Positions 47,566 to 57,276 are shown, counted from the first letter of the stretch. The stretch: 64,000 bases of DNA from Paenibacillus sp. FSL H7-0331 (GCF_001956045.1 NZ_MRTH01000001.1:434001-498000), one strand, 5' to 3'. The notes: generated from the sequence alone by a model not told the origin. Numbers and translations are program-made.

Positions 47566-48885
47566 CTACTTTCTATCCCTGATAACTTGTGCTGCCTGCA
47601 GTAAAGAATTAGGATTTCCGAAAGCCCCCGCCTTTGTGACCAGAGGAATCGAGACCCTGCCTTCAGCTTTGCAGAGCGGCAAGCCTTCCTCCACCTCACC
47701 GATAATAACCAAGCTGGCAATGTTCAAATGTGTGCAGGCACGGTAGGCAATATCGCCACCCGTTAGTACTGCACCGGCAAGCTTTTCCTGGGTAATGACC
47801 GCTGCTGCCAGTCTTCCGATACCGTCTGCGATGAGATCCCCGCCAGCCAGTGCACTTAAACCAGCCTGCTGCAAATAATCAACCACTTGAACTTTGGCCT
47901 CATTGGAAATGTCCGTAGTTACAACCAGATCCTCGCCTGAGGCAATGAGATGCCGCGCTTCCTGTACGAGTTCAGCCATTTCCTGATCGCTAATACCGAG
48001 AAGCAGGAGCGGATCAATCACCAATGACCGGAAGCCATTAAGCTTGAGTGTCTCTACCTGCTGTCTCGTAACCTGACTGACACTTCCTGCCACAACGAGT
48101 ACAGGAGCTGTAGGATCGGCAAGCTGCTCCTGGTCTTGGGTTCTCTCGACATTAAACCTCTCAACGTAAGACTCCAACCTATGAAATCCAAGCTTGGGAT
48201 AACGATTAGCCAGTGCTTCCGCCAGCCCTGCAGAGCCTACCCATAGCACACGCTCGCCCGCGAATTGCTCAGCAATGATTTGCAAATCATTAGGCGTGGC
48301 GCTGTCCGCTACAATGACACGTGTTCCCTGCTGCTGAAGCGTGCGTACTTCCATAGCCAATCTGCCGCTGCGGATTGAACGAATTTCAACTTCACCCACC
48401 GAAATCGAAGATTGAGCACCGATGATATCAGAAATCTTGGAATTCGTAATCGGAAACTTCGGGTCCCGTGAAATTTCGCTATCTTCAAGCAATTGCTGGT
48501 TAAGCAGCTGATAACCGCCTATGGTCAGCCTCCCCTTCTGCGGATAGGCAGGGGCTACGATGGCCAGGTCAAACTGCCCTGTGCTCATCAGAGCTTCAAT
48601 TTCTTTGCCAATATTTCCACGCAATGTAGAATCTATTTTTTTCATAATGACCTGAAACTGACTCAAATCCTGAGTTTCAAGCAGCTCGCTCCACTTACGG
48701 AATGCGGCTTCCGGTGTAAGTGACCGGCTTTCCACATTCATAACACACGTTGTACCGGAATTAGCCGGCGTAAGAACTTGCCTGTCATCGATGCAAACAA
48801 CTGTAGGCATTCCGTGCTTGGCGAACTGAACGCCGGAGTCGTTTGCCCCTGTTAAATCATCAGAAAGAATAATGACGTTATCCAT
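47566..48885 (-). CDS. Four-carbon acid sugar kinase (DUF1537, DtnK/OtnK-like)
   Basis: A 439-residue kinase. N-terminal DUF1537 domain with LSDDLTGAND; C-terminal nucleotide-binding domain with VLTGGDIAYRA and TKAGAFGNP. It phosphorylates D-threonate or D-erythronate at C4. It is first in the kinase-pdxA2-LarA-like operon. The 160 bp gap upstream (48886-49045) is AT-rich with repeated TTTGT/ACAAA motifs (for example TTTGTGACATTTGT near 49003-49016) that could bind the regulator encoded next. Confidence 0.88.
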   Translation of the reverse strand: MDNVIILSDDLTGANDSGVQFAKHGMPTVVCIDDRQVLTPANSGTTCVMNVESRSLTPEAAFRKWSELLETQDLSQFQVIMKKIDSTLRGNIGKEIEALMSTGQFDLAIVAPAYPQKGRLTIGGYQLLNQQLLEDSEISRDPKFPITNSKISDIIGAQSSISVGEVEIRSIRSGRLAMEVRTLQQQGTRVIVADSATPNDLQIIAEQFAGERVLWVGSAGLAEALANRYPKLGFHRLESYVERFNVERTQDQEQLADPTAPVLVVAGSVSQVTRQQVETLKLNGFRSLVIDPLLLLGISDQEMAELVQEARHLIASGEDLVVTTDISNEAKVQVVDYLQQAGLSALAGGDLIADGIGRLAAAVITQEKLAGAVLTGGDIAYRACTHLNIASLVIIGEVEEGLPLCKAEGRVSIPLVTKAGAFGNPNSLLQAAQVIRDRK

Positions 48886-49045
48886 GATCGTACCCGCCTA
48901 CTTTCCTTTTCCACTTGCTGTCTGATCTCATCTTATCAAATCAGCGTTTCATAATACAACGGCAAGAAATACGAATTGTGTTTCATTTTTAAACATTTTT
49001 TTAATTTGTGACATTTGTAATAGCTATAATCGTACAGGGCACGAC

Positions 49046-50956
49046 TCATGGGCTTAGCTTACGCCAGAGCGTGGTACGGTTCATCCCCAATCTTTTGGCA
49101 GTAGCAGATTGATTAAAGCCCTCCTGCTCAAGAACTAAACGTATAATGTCAGCCTCAATTTCCTCCAGGGTCCGCGTTGCTCCGATCAACTGCTCCAGAC
49201 TGCTATTCGTTGTCTTGTCCTGTTTACTCATTAAGCTGTCCAATATCGGCTGTAAGTGCTGCAGCGTAATAAAAGAACCTTCACACGTCTCGATAATCAG
49301 CTTGAGTACCTGCTGCAGCTCGGCAAAATTCCCTGGCCATTCATATGTTGTCATCCGATTCAATGCATCTGGTTTAATTCCCAGCACCTGACTGCCCAAG
49401 GTTCGGTTCATCTCTGCCAAATACCAAAATACAATATGATCCAGCTCTGTTGTTACGCTGCGGAGTGGTGGGAGATGAAGCGAATAAATCTGCAGCTGTA
49501 CATGCAGCTGCTGGTCGAATTCACCCAGATTCACTTGATGCGCCAAATCTGCAGCTGTGGAAGCAATAAACCGAAACGGCGGCCGATCATCATGAATCAG
49601 AGCTGCATGGGAAGCTTGTAATGCCGCTGCAAGCTTACGCTGAACAGGAAGACTAAGCTGCTCAATTCGCTGGATATGCAGCGTTCCTGATTCTGCACGA
49701 CGCAGCAAGGAGCTATCCTGGTCCAAACGGCCGAACAACTGTTCGTCCTGCTGCTCGGTTGTACAGCTACCCGCATCGAGCAGAACAAAGGGTCCTGACT
49801 GATAAGGGCTGTCATTATGCAACGCTTCGGCTAATGTCTTCTTTCCTGTCCCTGGCTCTCCAGTAATCAATATCGGATACAGTTGTTTACTCCAACGTTT
49901 GGCCTTATCCATATAGGCGTCATTGATATGATCCGTCTGCACGAATTGCTGGAACCTGCTCTTGGGCGGTGAAAGCCTGTCTTCCCTTACCTTGCGGGCC
50001 CGCCGCTCCAGACCTTCAATCGCCTGGCTTTCATGCAGCTCAAAGATCGTTCCTTGCTCCGCCAAAGAATGCTCTATCACAAGAATAAGGTCCTCTGTCG
50101 GGTTAGCCCGCTGGATTTTAAACGAATCTGTTCTGCTGCGTACAGCTGTTCTATCTGTTCTGTCTGCTCCTTTGGTTCTGTCTGCAGAACGACCTACATC
50201 TGTATAAATCAGGGAAGTGGAGGTGTTGGCAATGAGCTCAGCCCATTTCATATTTACCGCTGTCGTCGCTATTACCCCTAATTGACGCCCAGCCTGTTCA
50301 TTGCAAAATTTCACGTTCTGTTTGGCATCGACATAAACAACTCCATGCTGCAAAGCATCCAGTATCGATTTCATTAACACTCTATGATGAGCTTCTGCTT
50401 GCCTCTTTCTAGCCATTTGCTCGGCTTGCAGCAGCGATTCCTGCAGCGCTTCTCGCCCAGACGTTATCAGAATCGCCCGAACACCCGAGTGCTCGGCGAC
50501 GGCCACCGTAACTACATCGCCAATCACGAGATCGACGCCCAGCTCCTTGGCTTTATTAACCGCTGCCTCCGCCTCATGCTCATGATGGATAATGAAGGTC
50601 ATGACCTGAATGTCCAGCAGCTCGGCAATCGTGTCCACTCCCTCCACAATGTTGGGAAATCCAATGATGCCAATCGTCCCCCGATATCCTTTAACCAAAG
50701 TAAGCGAACGTAATATATCATAGCCGTTGACCGTTATTTCGATCACCGGAATTTGCACATGGCTGCGGATTAGTTGTGCGGTTCCGCCTCTGCTTATAAT
50801 AACGTCATAACCCTGCAGCTCGGCTGTCCTGGCAATGTTCAGCCCCTGCTTCAGATCACCAACCTCTGCATGAACCTCGTAGTCGGGCGCTGCCGGTATA
50901 TCTTCCAAAAGATCCTTCATCCCGCGATAAGGAGCAATTAGTAAAAACTTCAACAT
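49046..50956 (-). CDS. PrpR-type regulator with degenerate AAA+ domain lacking GAFTGA
   Basis: A 636-residue cytoplasmic protein. ATG at 50956 is 7 nt after GGAGG. PrpR_N sensor about 5-190, PAS about 195-250, a short Arg/Thr/Asp repeat stretch (255-278), AAA+ domain 335-570, Fis-type HTH 596-636 (NQSATAKRLGMNRTTLWRKL). Walker A GEPGTGKK is kept, but the GAFTGA loop is deleted, Walker B reads LHIQRIEQL instead of LFLDEIGEL, and the arginine-finger segment reads FDQQLHVQL. It should therefore be unable to remodel sigma-54 holoenzyme and probably acts as a sigma-70-type regulator of the adjacent kinase operon. Confidence 0.85.
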   Translation of the reverse strand: MLKFLLIAPYRGMKDLLEDIPAAPDYEVHAEVGDLKQGLNIARTAELQGYDVIISRGGTAQLIRSHVQIPVIEITVNGYDILRSLTLVKGYRGTIGIIGFPNIVEGVDTIAELLDIQVMTFIIHHEHEAEAAVNKAKELGVDLVIGDVVTVAVAEHSGVRAILITSGREALQESLLQAEQMARKRQAEAHHRVLMKSILDALQHGVVYVDAKQNVKFCNEQAGRQLGVIATTAVNMKWAELIANTSTSLIYTDVGRSADRTKGADRTDRTAVRSRTDSFKIQRANPTEDLILVIEHSLAEQGTIFELHESQAIEGLERRARKVREDRLSPPKSRFQQFVQTDHINDAYMDKAKRWSKQLYPILITGEPGTGKKTLAEALHNDSPYQSGPFVLLDAGSCTTEQQDEQLFGRLDQDSSLLRRAESGTLHIQRIEQLSLPVQRKLAAALQASHAALIHDDRPPFRFIASTAADLAHQVNLGEFDQQLHVQLQIYSLHLPPLRSVTTELDHIVFWYLAEMNRTLGSQVLGIKPDALNRMTTYEWPGNFAELQQVLKLIIETCEGSFITLQHLQPILDSLMSKQDKTTNSSLEQLIGATRTLEEIEADIIRLVLEQEGFNQSATAKRLGMNRTTLWRKLSP

Positions 50957-51064
50957 GATAAGCCCTCCATGATTCAAATAACGACAGTCCATAAACATTA
51001 CGCCTACAAACCGTCAGATCATTGATGCATATTTCATCATATTGATTATACAACAGACAGAAAG

Positions 51065-51101
51065 AAAAAGCCGAGCTATCTCGCAGCGAGACAGTATCGG
51101 C
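51065..51101 (-). terminator. Strong terminator of the 51-62 kb operon
   Basis: On the minus strand GCCGA...TCTCG, loop, CGAGA...TCGGC followed by TTTTTC. It separates the GHL6 operon from the PrpR-type gene. A -10-like TATAAT for the latter is at 51045-51050 (minus). Confidence 0.85.
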
Positions 51102-51156
51102 ATTTCCAACTCTTTTTTCCGACTCCTATATGTTCCTACTTGTGCGTGTCCTTCAC

Positions 51157-53289
51157 CTACCGGGCATCTATATAAATGCCTGTATATTCTTCAATACGCG
51201 GAATGCGGACAAACAACCGGATTTGCCCATCGCCAGCAGGTTCAGTACGAACCAGTTCAATTCCGGCATCTCCTTGGAGGATTCTGAATTCAGCTACCTG
51301 CTGAACAGGCAGCACAACCTCAACCTCGATATCTGTAACTGGAATCGTCTGTAGAACCGGACGGCGTGGAGCTGCTGTCGTATTGACGATATGAAGCACA
51401 TATTCTCCCTCTGTGGTACCGCTATGATTAAGACTAAAATGAACACTGAGCGGCGCATTCGAGCGGATCAAATGTTGCTCACCCAGCATATAATCCACAG
51501 CGTTTTTTAGAAGCTCGCTAAAATCATTATGTCCATGGAGCCACACATTACGATCCACACCGTAAGGGAAGAATATCGATTCTCCTTCACCAAATGGGTT
51601 TAATATCAGGGTCGGATAATCCGTCTCATAGCTTCTGAGCCACGAGCGCTCCGGTGGCTGCGGGAAAATCTGCGGCACATACGTTAGCAAAGCTTGTGCT
51701 GTATCCGTATTCGTTCTAACCAGATACTGATCACTCCAGCTCGCAAGCAGTTGAGTATCCTCAAAGCCTTTAGTCAAAGCGTGAGCTTCTTTTACATACT
51801 GATAGCCATATTGGGAGTTGTCCTTGACACTGCCTGTAAACGAGCAGCCAAATACATCACTTAATGCAAAATCAGGACGGTTTTTACCCTCTGGCGTACT
51901 GAACGAGGTCAGGTTGGTCGCAATCAGCTTGCCGCCACCGCGTACATAGCTGCGGATGATTTCGACTTCCTCATCAGACAGGCATGCAGCATTTGCCAAG
52001 ATAAGCACTTTGGCCGCTTGGAGTGTCTCCAGACTGAGCTTATCATCCGTCAGCAGCCGATATTGAATATGCTGATCATTTAATACTTGCTCCAGACCCA
52101 TTAAATGTGTCAAATAGGCATCCTTGCTCCGATTCGGGTTACCGAATGCTGCATTCGTTGCGCGTGAATATAAGACATTGACTTCAGCAACAGTTGTTTG
52201 CTCGTTCAGCAAGTCCTCATTACGTTCCATATAATCGTAAATATCGGCGCTCAGTAACGCATTTCTGCGGTCATAGGTTGCGCCCGGATGCTGTCCGTTA
52301 AATACGCAGTTCCAGAATGAACCCCCTGCACTGATAGCCTCCCACATCCATAACCTTGTTTCCTGCTTGGCGGAGGAAATATAACGCAAATCATTATTCG
52401 TGCCCAGATGGCCAAACAGCATAACCGGAACCTTATCTGGCGACAAGCTTTTCAAAAATTTAATCAGCGTCGAAGGACCGTTCATAGGCTCATGGTTGGC
52501 TGTAAACAAAGGGGTGACCAGGAAATCAAAGTGGTCCTTGATCGTATACAGATCATGTCCATCCGACTTAAAGCGATCATGATATAAACCGAATATTTCA
52601 GCCGCATAGGCTTTTTCTTCGCCATATTTCTTAACAACTGCACGGCAATCACGAAGATGCTCCATCACGCAGGCTGCTTTCCAATCGCGGTACTCATCGT
52701 AATGGTTATCCGTGAATTGACCGCCACGAGGCAATTCATGACCGGTTTCCTTACGGAATCGGTCCGAGCAGCTCTTGCAATAACAGATCCCACCTTGACT
52801 GTAGGAATTTTCCCAAATCCCATCAATATCATATTTTTCAAACAGCACATCGATGAACCGATACGCATGCTCATTTCGGTAGGTGCTCTGGTAGCAAGGC
52901 TGAAAAATTGCGGAGTGAAGCGGATTATCGCGTGTCTTCGGCTCACCGATTTCATTGACAGCGAACCAATCGGGACGCAGCTCATAGATTTTCTTGTCCA
53001 CACCACGGAAATCGACACGAACCACGACTTTAATTCCTTTGGCATGAGCCGCTTCTACCAGATCCTTGAGCAAATCCTCCTTGGTCATAAAGGGATTCGG
53101 ATTCGCCGTAACGAGATTATGTCTGAAAAAGTCGACGATTCCGCCGCCATTAATAATGATGCAGTTCGCACGTATTTGTTCCATATAATTAACGACGGAG
53201 CCAGCGTCATAATCAACTACATCCGGCTCACGCAGTACTGTTTGCAATATCCGCAGCTGCTTTTGATACCATTGTTTATTTTCAGTCAT
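51157..53289 (-). CDS. GHL6-type putative glycoside hydrolase, copy 4
   Basis: A 710-residue cytoplasmic protein. ATG at 53289 (MTENKQW) is 9 nt after GGAGG. N-terminal barrel-like half with NGGGIVDFFRHN, VVRVDFRG, DGIWENSYSQ and Cys cluster CYCKSC; middle Rossmann-like beta-galactosidase-trimerisation part (VNVLYSRATNAAFG, YVRGGGKLIATN); C-terminal beta domain. It is divergent from the three copies at 1-8155 but has the same layout. It is last in an operon with two importers, an aldo/keto reductase and an amidohydrolase-like protein, so it probably hydrolyses the imported glycoside. A long-hairpin element lies just upstream of its RBS. Confidence 0.82.
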   Translation of the reverse strand: MTENKQWYQKQLRILQTVLREPDVVDYDAGSVVNYMEQIRANCIIINGGGIVDFFRHNLVTANPNPFMTKEDLLKDLVEAAHAKGIKVVVRVDFRGVDKKIYELRPDWFAVNEIGEPKTRDNPLHSAIFQPCYQSTYRNEHAYRFIDVLFEKYDIDGIWENSYSQGGICYCKSCSDRFRKETGHELPRGGQFTDNHYDEYRDWKAACVMEHLRDCRAVVKKYGEEKAYAAEIFGLYHDRFKSDGHDLYTIKDHFDFLVTPLFTANHEPMNGPSTLIKFLKSLSPDKVPVMLFGHLGTNNDLRYISSAKQETRLWMWEAISAGGSFWNCVFNGQHPGATYDRRNALLSADIYDYMERNEDLLNEQTTVAEVNVLYSRATNAAFGNPNRSKDAYLTHLMGLEQVLNDQHIQYRLLTDDKLSLETLQAAKVLILANAACLSDEEVEIIRSYVRGGGKLIATNLTSFSTPEGKNRPDFALSDVFGCSFTGSVKDNSQYGYQYVKEAHALTKGFEDTQLLASWSDQYLVRTNTDTAQALLTYVPQIFPQPPERSWLRSYETDYPTLILNPFGEGESIFFPYGVDRNVWLHGHNDFSELLKNAVDYMLGEQHLIRSNAPLSVHFSLNHSGTTEGEYVLHIVNTTAAPRRPVLQTIPVTDIEVEVVLPVQQVAEFRILQGDAGIELVRTEPAGDGQIRLFVRIPRIEEYTGIYIDAR

Positions 53290-53320
53290 GCTGTTGTTCC
53301 TCCAATATTTCATTTATTTT

Positions 53321-53492
53321 AGAAGTGCCGTGAATAAGTTCCGCTGCGCGACCGAAGTATTCTTCCAATTGCTGTTGTTTCCGGATTTTATGATTGTATA
53401 AGACATTTAGCAGTAAAAATCCGAAAACAAAGGCACCGCTCCGCTATCTCCAGAACACCACGGTCGCTCCGCTCTATATTCACCGAACTTCT
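53321..53492. repeat. Long-hairpin intergenic element, copy 2
   Basis: A 172 bp imperfect inverted repeat homologous to 2039-2206. Outer arms AGAAGTGCCGTGAATA and TATTCACCGAACTTCT. The inner stem TTGTTTCCGGATTTTA / TAAAAATCCGAAAACAA differs in sequence from copy 1 but still pairs. Loop GACATTTAGC and the segment AGAACACCACGGTCGCTCC are conserved. It ends 17 nt before the RBS of the GHL6 gene at 53289. Confidence 0.75.
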
Positions 53493-53521
53493 ATAGCGAC
53501 ATACTTTTTACACACGCACTC

Positions 53522-54391
53522 TTAGACATACCGTTCATGGAGTGCTTCCAGACTGATACGGCCAGCTTTATCTTCACAAATAGCGATATTTTTCTGGACA
53601 ATAGATTTGTCACGCATCCCCATCAGAGCTACATCGACATATGGATTTGATAATACGAATTGAATCAATGCGGGTGTGTAATCGAACGTGTTTTTCGGAT
53701 TCACGGTTTGAATCCAGCGTTGAAATGTGCCAGAGGTCGGTGTTCTCATCGTCACGATGCCCATCTCTGCCTTATCCGCTTCCAATAGACTGCCAAAAGG
53801 ACGGCTCGGCTCGTAGCCATGCTGAAAAATAAAGTTATAGCAAATCTGCATCATATCGAACATGCCGCTGCGAATGAAACGGTACACGGAATCATTGTTA
53901 TCCTCACTGCTGAAGCCGATATGCTCAACCAGACCCTCTTGCTTCAGTTGCAGCATCTCCTCGGCCATCCCCCCATCCATCAGGATGTTGTCAGCCTGCT
54001 CAGCAGTATAGGAATCTCCATGGATTTGCAGCAGCTGAATTCGATCCCTGCGAAGTCTTTTCAAGCTGAGTTCGACGGATTCGCGCAGTTTGCCACGGGT
54101 TTTATAATTGGCCTTGGTGGCAATAAACAGCGGATGCGAACCGCTTTCGGTGACGCCTTGGAGCGCTGATCCCAGAATCTCTTCGCTTTCACCATTGCCG
54201 TATCCCGGCGCTGTGTCAAAATAATTGATCCCGCCCTGCAGGGCAGCTTCTATGGATTCGAACACATGTTTACGGTCATCTCCGTCAGTCGGGTCAAAGG
54301 TGTGCAAATAATTTTTAAGTCCGGCAGCCGCACCTCCATAACCAATTCTGCTCACGGTCGCCCCTGTTTTACCTAAAGTTGTATATTCCAT
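53522..54391 (-). CDS. Aldo/keto reductase
   Basis: A 289-residue enzyme. ATG at 54391, 9 nt after AGGAGGAG, preferred over TTG at 54400. Catalytic set: YFDTAPGYGNG (Asp, Tyr), ATKANY (Lys), LQIHGD (His). It resembles L-galactose/D-threo-aldose 1-dehydrogenase-like AKRs, which can oxidise aldoses to lactones. Position between an amidohydrolase-like gene and a GHL6 glycosidase fits a sugar-oxidising step; the direction of reaction is unproven. Confidence 0.87.
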   Translation of the reverse strand: MEYTTLGKTGATVSRIGYGGAAAGLKNYLHTFDPTDGDDRKHVFESIEAALQGGINYFDTAPGYGNGESEEILGSALQGVTESGSHPLFIATKANYKTRGKLRESVELSLKRLRRDRIQLLQIHGDSYTAEQADNILMDGGMAEEMLQLKQEGLVEHIGFSSEDNNDSVYRFIRSGMFDMMQICYNFIFQHGYEPSRPFGSLLEADKAEMGIVTMRTPTSGTFQRWIQTVNPKNTFDYTPALIQFVLSNPYVDVALMGMRDKSIVQKNIAICEDKAGRISLEALHERYV

Positions 54392-54429
54392 TGCTTCCAA
54401 CTCCTCCTACTCTCTGTTTAGAACCACTG

Positions 54430-55461
54430 CTAGGATGATGCTTGTCGGGTCCATTGTTTAAATATATATTCAGACATGCTACTACCTGATGCAAACTCAG
54501 GTGAATGCAAGTATCCTTCCAATATGGCAACGCAAACCTCAACCGGAAGATCGATCCCTTTGGGAAAATACGGGATTGTACGGTTACGCTCAAACTGCTG
54601 TTCTACCCATTCCGGTATAACCAGCTTCTGTACTGATGAATCCTGATTTTCCAACGATTCCATTATAAAGCCCTTGGTGCTAATGGGAGCCGCACCTGTA
54701 AAGAACTGCTCGATAGCATTCGTGCTGACAATCCGTTTCCACTCTTCCTCATTGCAATTAAGAAACCCTCTGAACATATCCATCGCTGCGTTCGCATTTT
54801 CATTGCGCCAATAGAGTACCGGATATTCGCTTCCCCACATCAAATGGTTGGGACCACACTGTTCATACACATATTCCATCCAAGCTTTATAAGCCGTATG
54901 GGGATGAACCGAAGCCGCCATACCGGCATTACGAACAAAAATGCCATAAAATCGTTCGTGCTGCATCAGCTTCTGGATACTGCCACCCGATTTATCGGGA
55001 TCTTCAGGTGAGAAATCGGGGTACATAAAATGCGGAGCAGCCAGCTTGGCCTTAGGATATTGGCTCAACCAAGTCAAATACAGCTCGGCCATCCTTTGAT
55101 TCAGGCAGGCTCCGATTCCATACGCCCAGCGACCGCTCTTCCCAATCAGCTCCAGTATTTCCGGGTATTCCACAGCCTCACGTGTTTCAAGACGAATGCC
55201 CATCGCTCCAATGTCCAGCTGCAGCTTCACCGCCTCAATCCGCTCGTCTTTCGTTTCTCCAAAAGGAATGCCGACCGCTCGAATACGATCCGGGTACCGG
55301 ATTGCCGCTTCACTGATGATAGAGAAATCAGGGACTCGTGGTCCCAACACCGCTACTGCTTGCTCAATCTGATGATTATCCATATAACTGATAAGCTGGT
55401 CCAGAGAACCAAAGCGTGGCTGCCCAAAGTGAGCATAGGCATCTGTAATCTTCGACTGCAT
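54430..55461 (-). CDS. Amidohydrolase-2-like TIM-barrel protein with altered metal ligands
   Basis: A 343-residue protein. The N-terminal ITDAYAHFG aligns with the DxHxH motif of metal-dependent amidohydrolases, but the first His is Tyr9; the late Asp motif reads WGSEYP rather than GSDYP. A His is kept in APHFMYP. A C-terminal tail of about 80 residues follows the barrel. GGGGGTG precedes the ATG. It may be a lactonase or hydrolase with a different metal site, or a non-catalytic relative. In the operon it lies between the CUT1 permeases and the aldo/keto reductase. Confidence 0.75.
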   Translation of the reverse strand: MQSKITDAYAHFGQPRFGSLDQLISYMDNHQIEQAVAVLGPRVPDFSIISEAAIRYPDRIRAVGIPFGETKDERIEAVKLQLDIGAMGIRLETREAVEYPEILELIGKSGRWAYGIGACLNQRMAELYLTWLSQYPKAKLAAPHFMYPDFSPEDPDKSGGSIQKLMQHERFYGIFVRNAGMAASVHPHTAYKAWMEYVYEQCGPNHLMWGSEYPVLYWRNENANAAMDMFRGFLNCNEEEWKRIVSTNAIEQFFTGAAPISTKGFIMESLENQDSSVQKLVIPEWVEQQFERNRTIPYFPKGIDLPVEVCVAILEGYLHSPEFASGSSMSEYIFKQWTRQASS

Positions 55462-55498
55462 TGTGAAACCACACCCCCATTTTAAGAAAAAGTCACAG

Positions 55499-56371
55499 TC
55501 AACCTTTAACTGCGCCTAAGGTCATCCCGCTAATTAAACGGTCCTTGATGACCAGATAAAATACGATCATCGGAACGATCGCAAATATAATAGCCGCCGA
55601 CATCATCCCGTAGTTAATTCCATTTTCATCCTTCGTAAAGGCCAGCGTGACAGACAAGGTACGGTACGCTTTGTTCGTCAGCATAATCAAGGCTAACAAA
55701 TAATCATTCCAGATCGCCACGAAGGTCAAAATTAACACGGTAACAATCCCATTTTGGCTTAAGGGCACCGCAATTCTGGAGAACAGCGTCCAGGTGGTAG
55801 CTCCATCGATAATCGCGGATTCGTCCAGCTCGTGGGGAATCGCCCGCATAAACATGACCATCAGAAACATCGCAATCGGCAACTCGCCCACCACATACAT
55901 TAGAACAATCGAATATTTGTACCCAAGAAGATGCAAATCATTAAACAACGTATACACCATGGGCAGAATCGTAATACCAGGTACAAAGATCGCCGCCGAG
56001 AAAAACATATAGATATATCCACTGGCCTTAAAGCGAAACCTCGAAATTGCAAACGAAGCCGGAAGCACAACTGCCAAGAGCAGTAATAAGCTGACCAATG
56101 TGATGCTGACCGAATTATAGAACGCTTTGGGAATGTTGGATGCCGTAATCACACTCATATAATTGCTGAAATCGAACCTTTCCGGAATAAAACGAATACT
56201 GGTCAAGATCTGATCCGTATCACGAAACGAATTGCTTAATATCCAGATCAGAGGTACTAAAGTAAACAGGGAGTGTACAATCAGCACTGCGTACTTGATC
56301 CACGTGGCTAACCTGCTAGTTATAGAGCGGCTTGCCTGCATACTTTTCACCTTGGCAGCTGTTATTTCCAT
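55499..56371 (-). CDS. CUT1 ABC transporter permease, MalG-type
   Basis: A 290-residue inner-membrane permease. ATG at 56371 is 10 nt after AGGAGG; a GTG 6 nt earlier is too close to it. About six membrane segments; EAA loop ELDESAIIDGATTWTLFSRIAVPLS; ends SGMTLGAVKG. Pairs with the MalF-type permease upstream and the lipoprotein at 57329-58678. It belongs to a second importer, distinct from the LplABC-type one at 58718-62495. Confidence 0.92.
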   Translation of the reverse strand: MEITAAKVKSMQASRSITSRLATWIKYAVLIVHSLFTLVPLIWILSNSFRDTDQILTSIRFIPERFDFSNYMSVITASNIPKAFYNSVSITLVSLLLLLAVVLPASFAISRFRFKASGYIYMFFSAAIFVPGITILPMVYTLFNDLHLLGYKYSIVLMYVVGELPIAMFLMVMFMRAIPHELDESAIIDGATTWTLFSRIAVPLSQNGIVTVLILTFVAIWNDYLLALIMLTNKAYRTLSVTLAFTKDENGINYGMMSAAIIFAIVPMIVFYLVIKDRLISGMTLGAVKG

Positions 56372-56406
56372 TTCCACACCACCTCCTCACATGTGAACCT
56401 AATGAC

Positions 56407-57276
56407 TTAATCCTTAAAGGTCGTTAATTTGCGGAACACCAAGGTGACAATTAATGAAAACAGGAAGATTGTAAAAGCGATCGCGGTTCCATAACCATAT
56501 TTCAATCCGACGAAAATCGTATCGTACATGTAGGTGGCCGGTACCTGTGTAGAGGTGCCTGGCCCTCCCTTGGTCATGATAAAAACATAGTCGAAGTTTT
56601 TGATCGCTCCGGTTATCGCAAGAATCATACAAATCTGCAAAATCGGCCATACCAACGGAACCGTGATCCTTGAAAAAAGTACCCATGCGTTCGCGCCGTC
56701 AATGGTGGCTGATTCGTAGATTTCTTCGGATATATTTTGCATGCCCGCTAACAAAATAATGAAGAAATAACCAATCGTATGCCAAATCGGTGCGGCAATG
56801 ACCGCATAAAAGGCAGTATGCTTATCCCCCAGCCATATTCGTGCCCAGCTTTCCAGTCCGATCGCACGCAGCATGGTGTTCAATAATCCCGCATCCAGGT
56901 CATAAATCAGCGTGAACATCAGCGCAATCGCAGCAGTAGAAATGACCACTGGCATGAAGAAAGCCGCCGAGAAAAATTTCGAGCCCCTGATCGGGCGGCG
57001 CAGCATACTGGCAAGTACAAGTCCCGAGCCAACCTTCAAGAGTATAGCCAAACCTGCCCACAGCAGCACCCTGCCGATCCCGGTCAGGAACAGCTCATCC
57101 TTCGTCAGCTTGACATAATTTTGTAGACCGACGAAGGTGGTTTTGCCAAACCCGTTCCATTCAAAAAAGCTGTAATAAAACGTTCTGGAGAATGGGATGA
57201 TGAAGAAAATAAAGTACAAAATGAGCGCTGGCAGCATGTAATAAATAATCGTGTTACGAAACCTGAGCTGTCCCAT
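56407..57276 (-). CDS. CUT1 ABC transporter permease, MalF-type
   Basis: A 289-residue permease. ATG at 57276 (MGQLRF) is 10 nt after AGGAGG. EAA loop YESATIDGANAWVLFSRITVPLVWP and the typical FIMTKGGPGTSTQVPATYMY. Forms the channel with the MalG-type protein 36 nt downstream. No ATPase gene accompanies it. Confidence 0.92.
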   Translation of the reverse strand: MGQLRFRNTIIYYMLPALILYFIFFIIPFSRTFYYSFFEWNGFGKTTFVGLQNYVKLTKDELFLTGIGRVLLWAGLAILLKVGSGLVLASMLRRPIRGSKFFSAAFFMPVVISTAAIALMFTLIYDLDAGLLNTMLRAIGLESWARIWLGDKHTAFYAVIAAPIWHTIGYFFIILLAGMQNISEEIYESATIDGANAWVLFSRITVPLVWPILQICMILAITGAIKNFDYVFIMTKGGPGTSTQVPATYMYDTIFVGLKYGYGTAIAFTIFLFSLIVTLVFRKLTTFKD

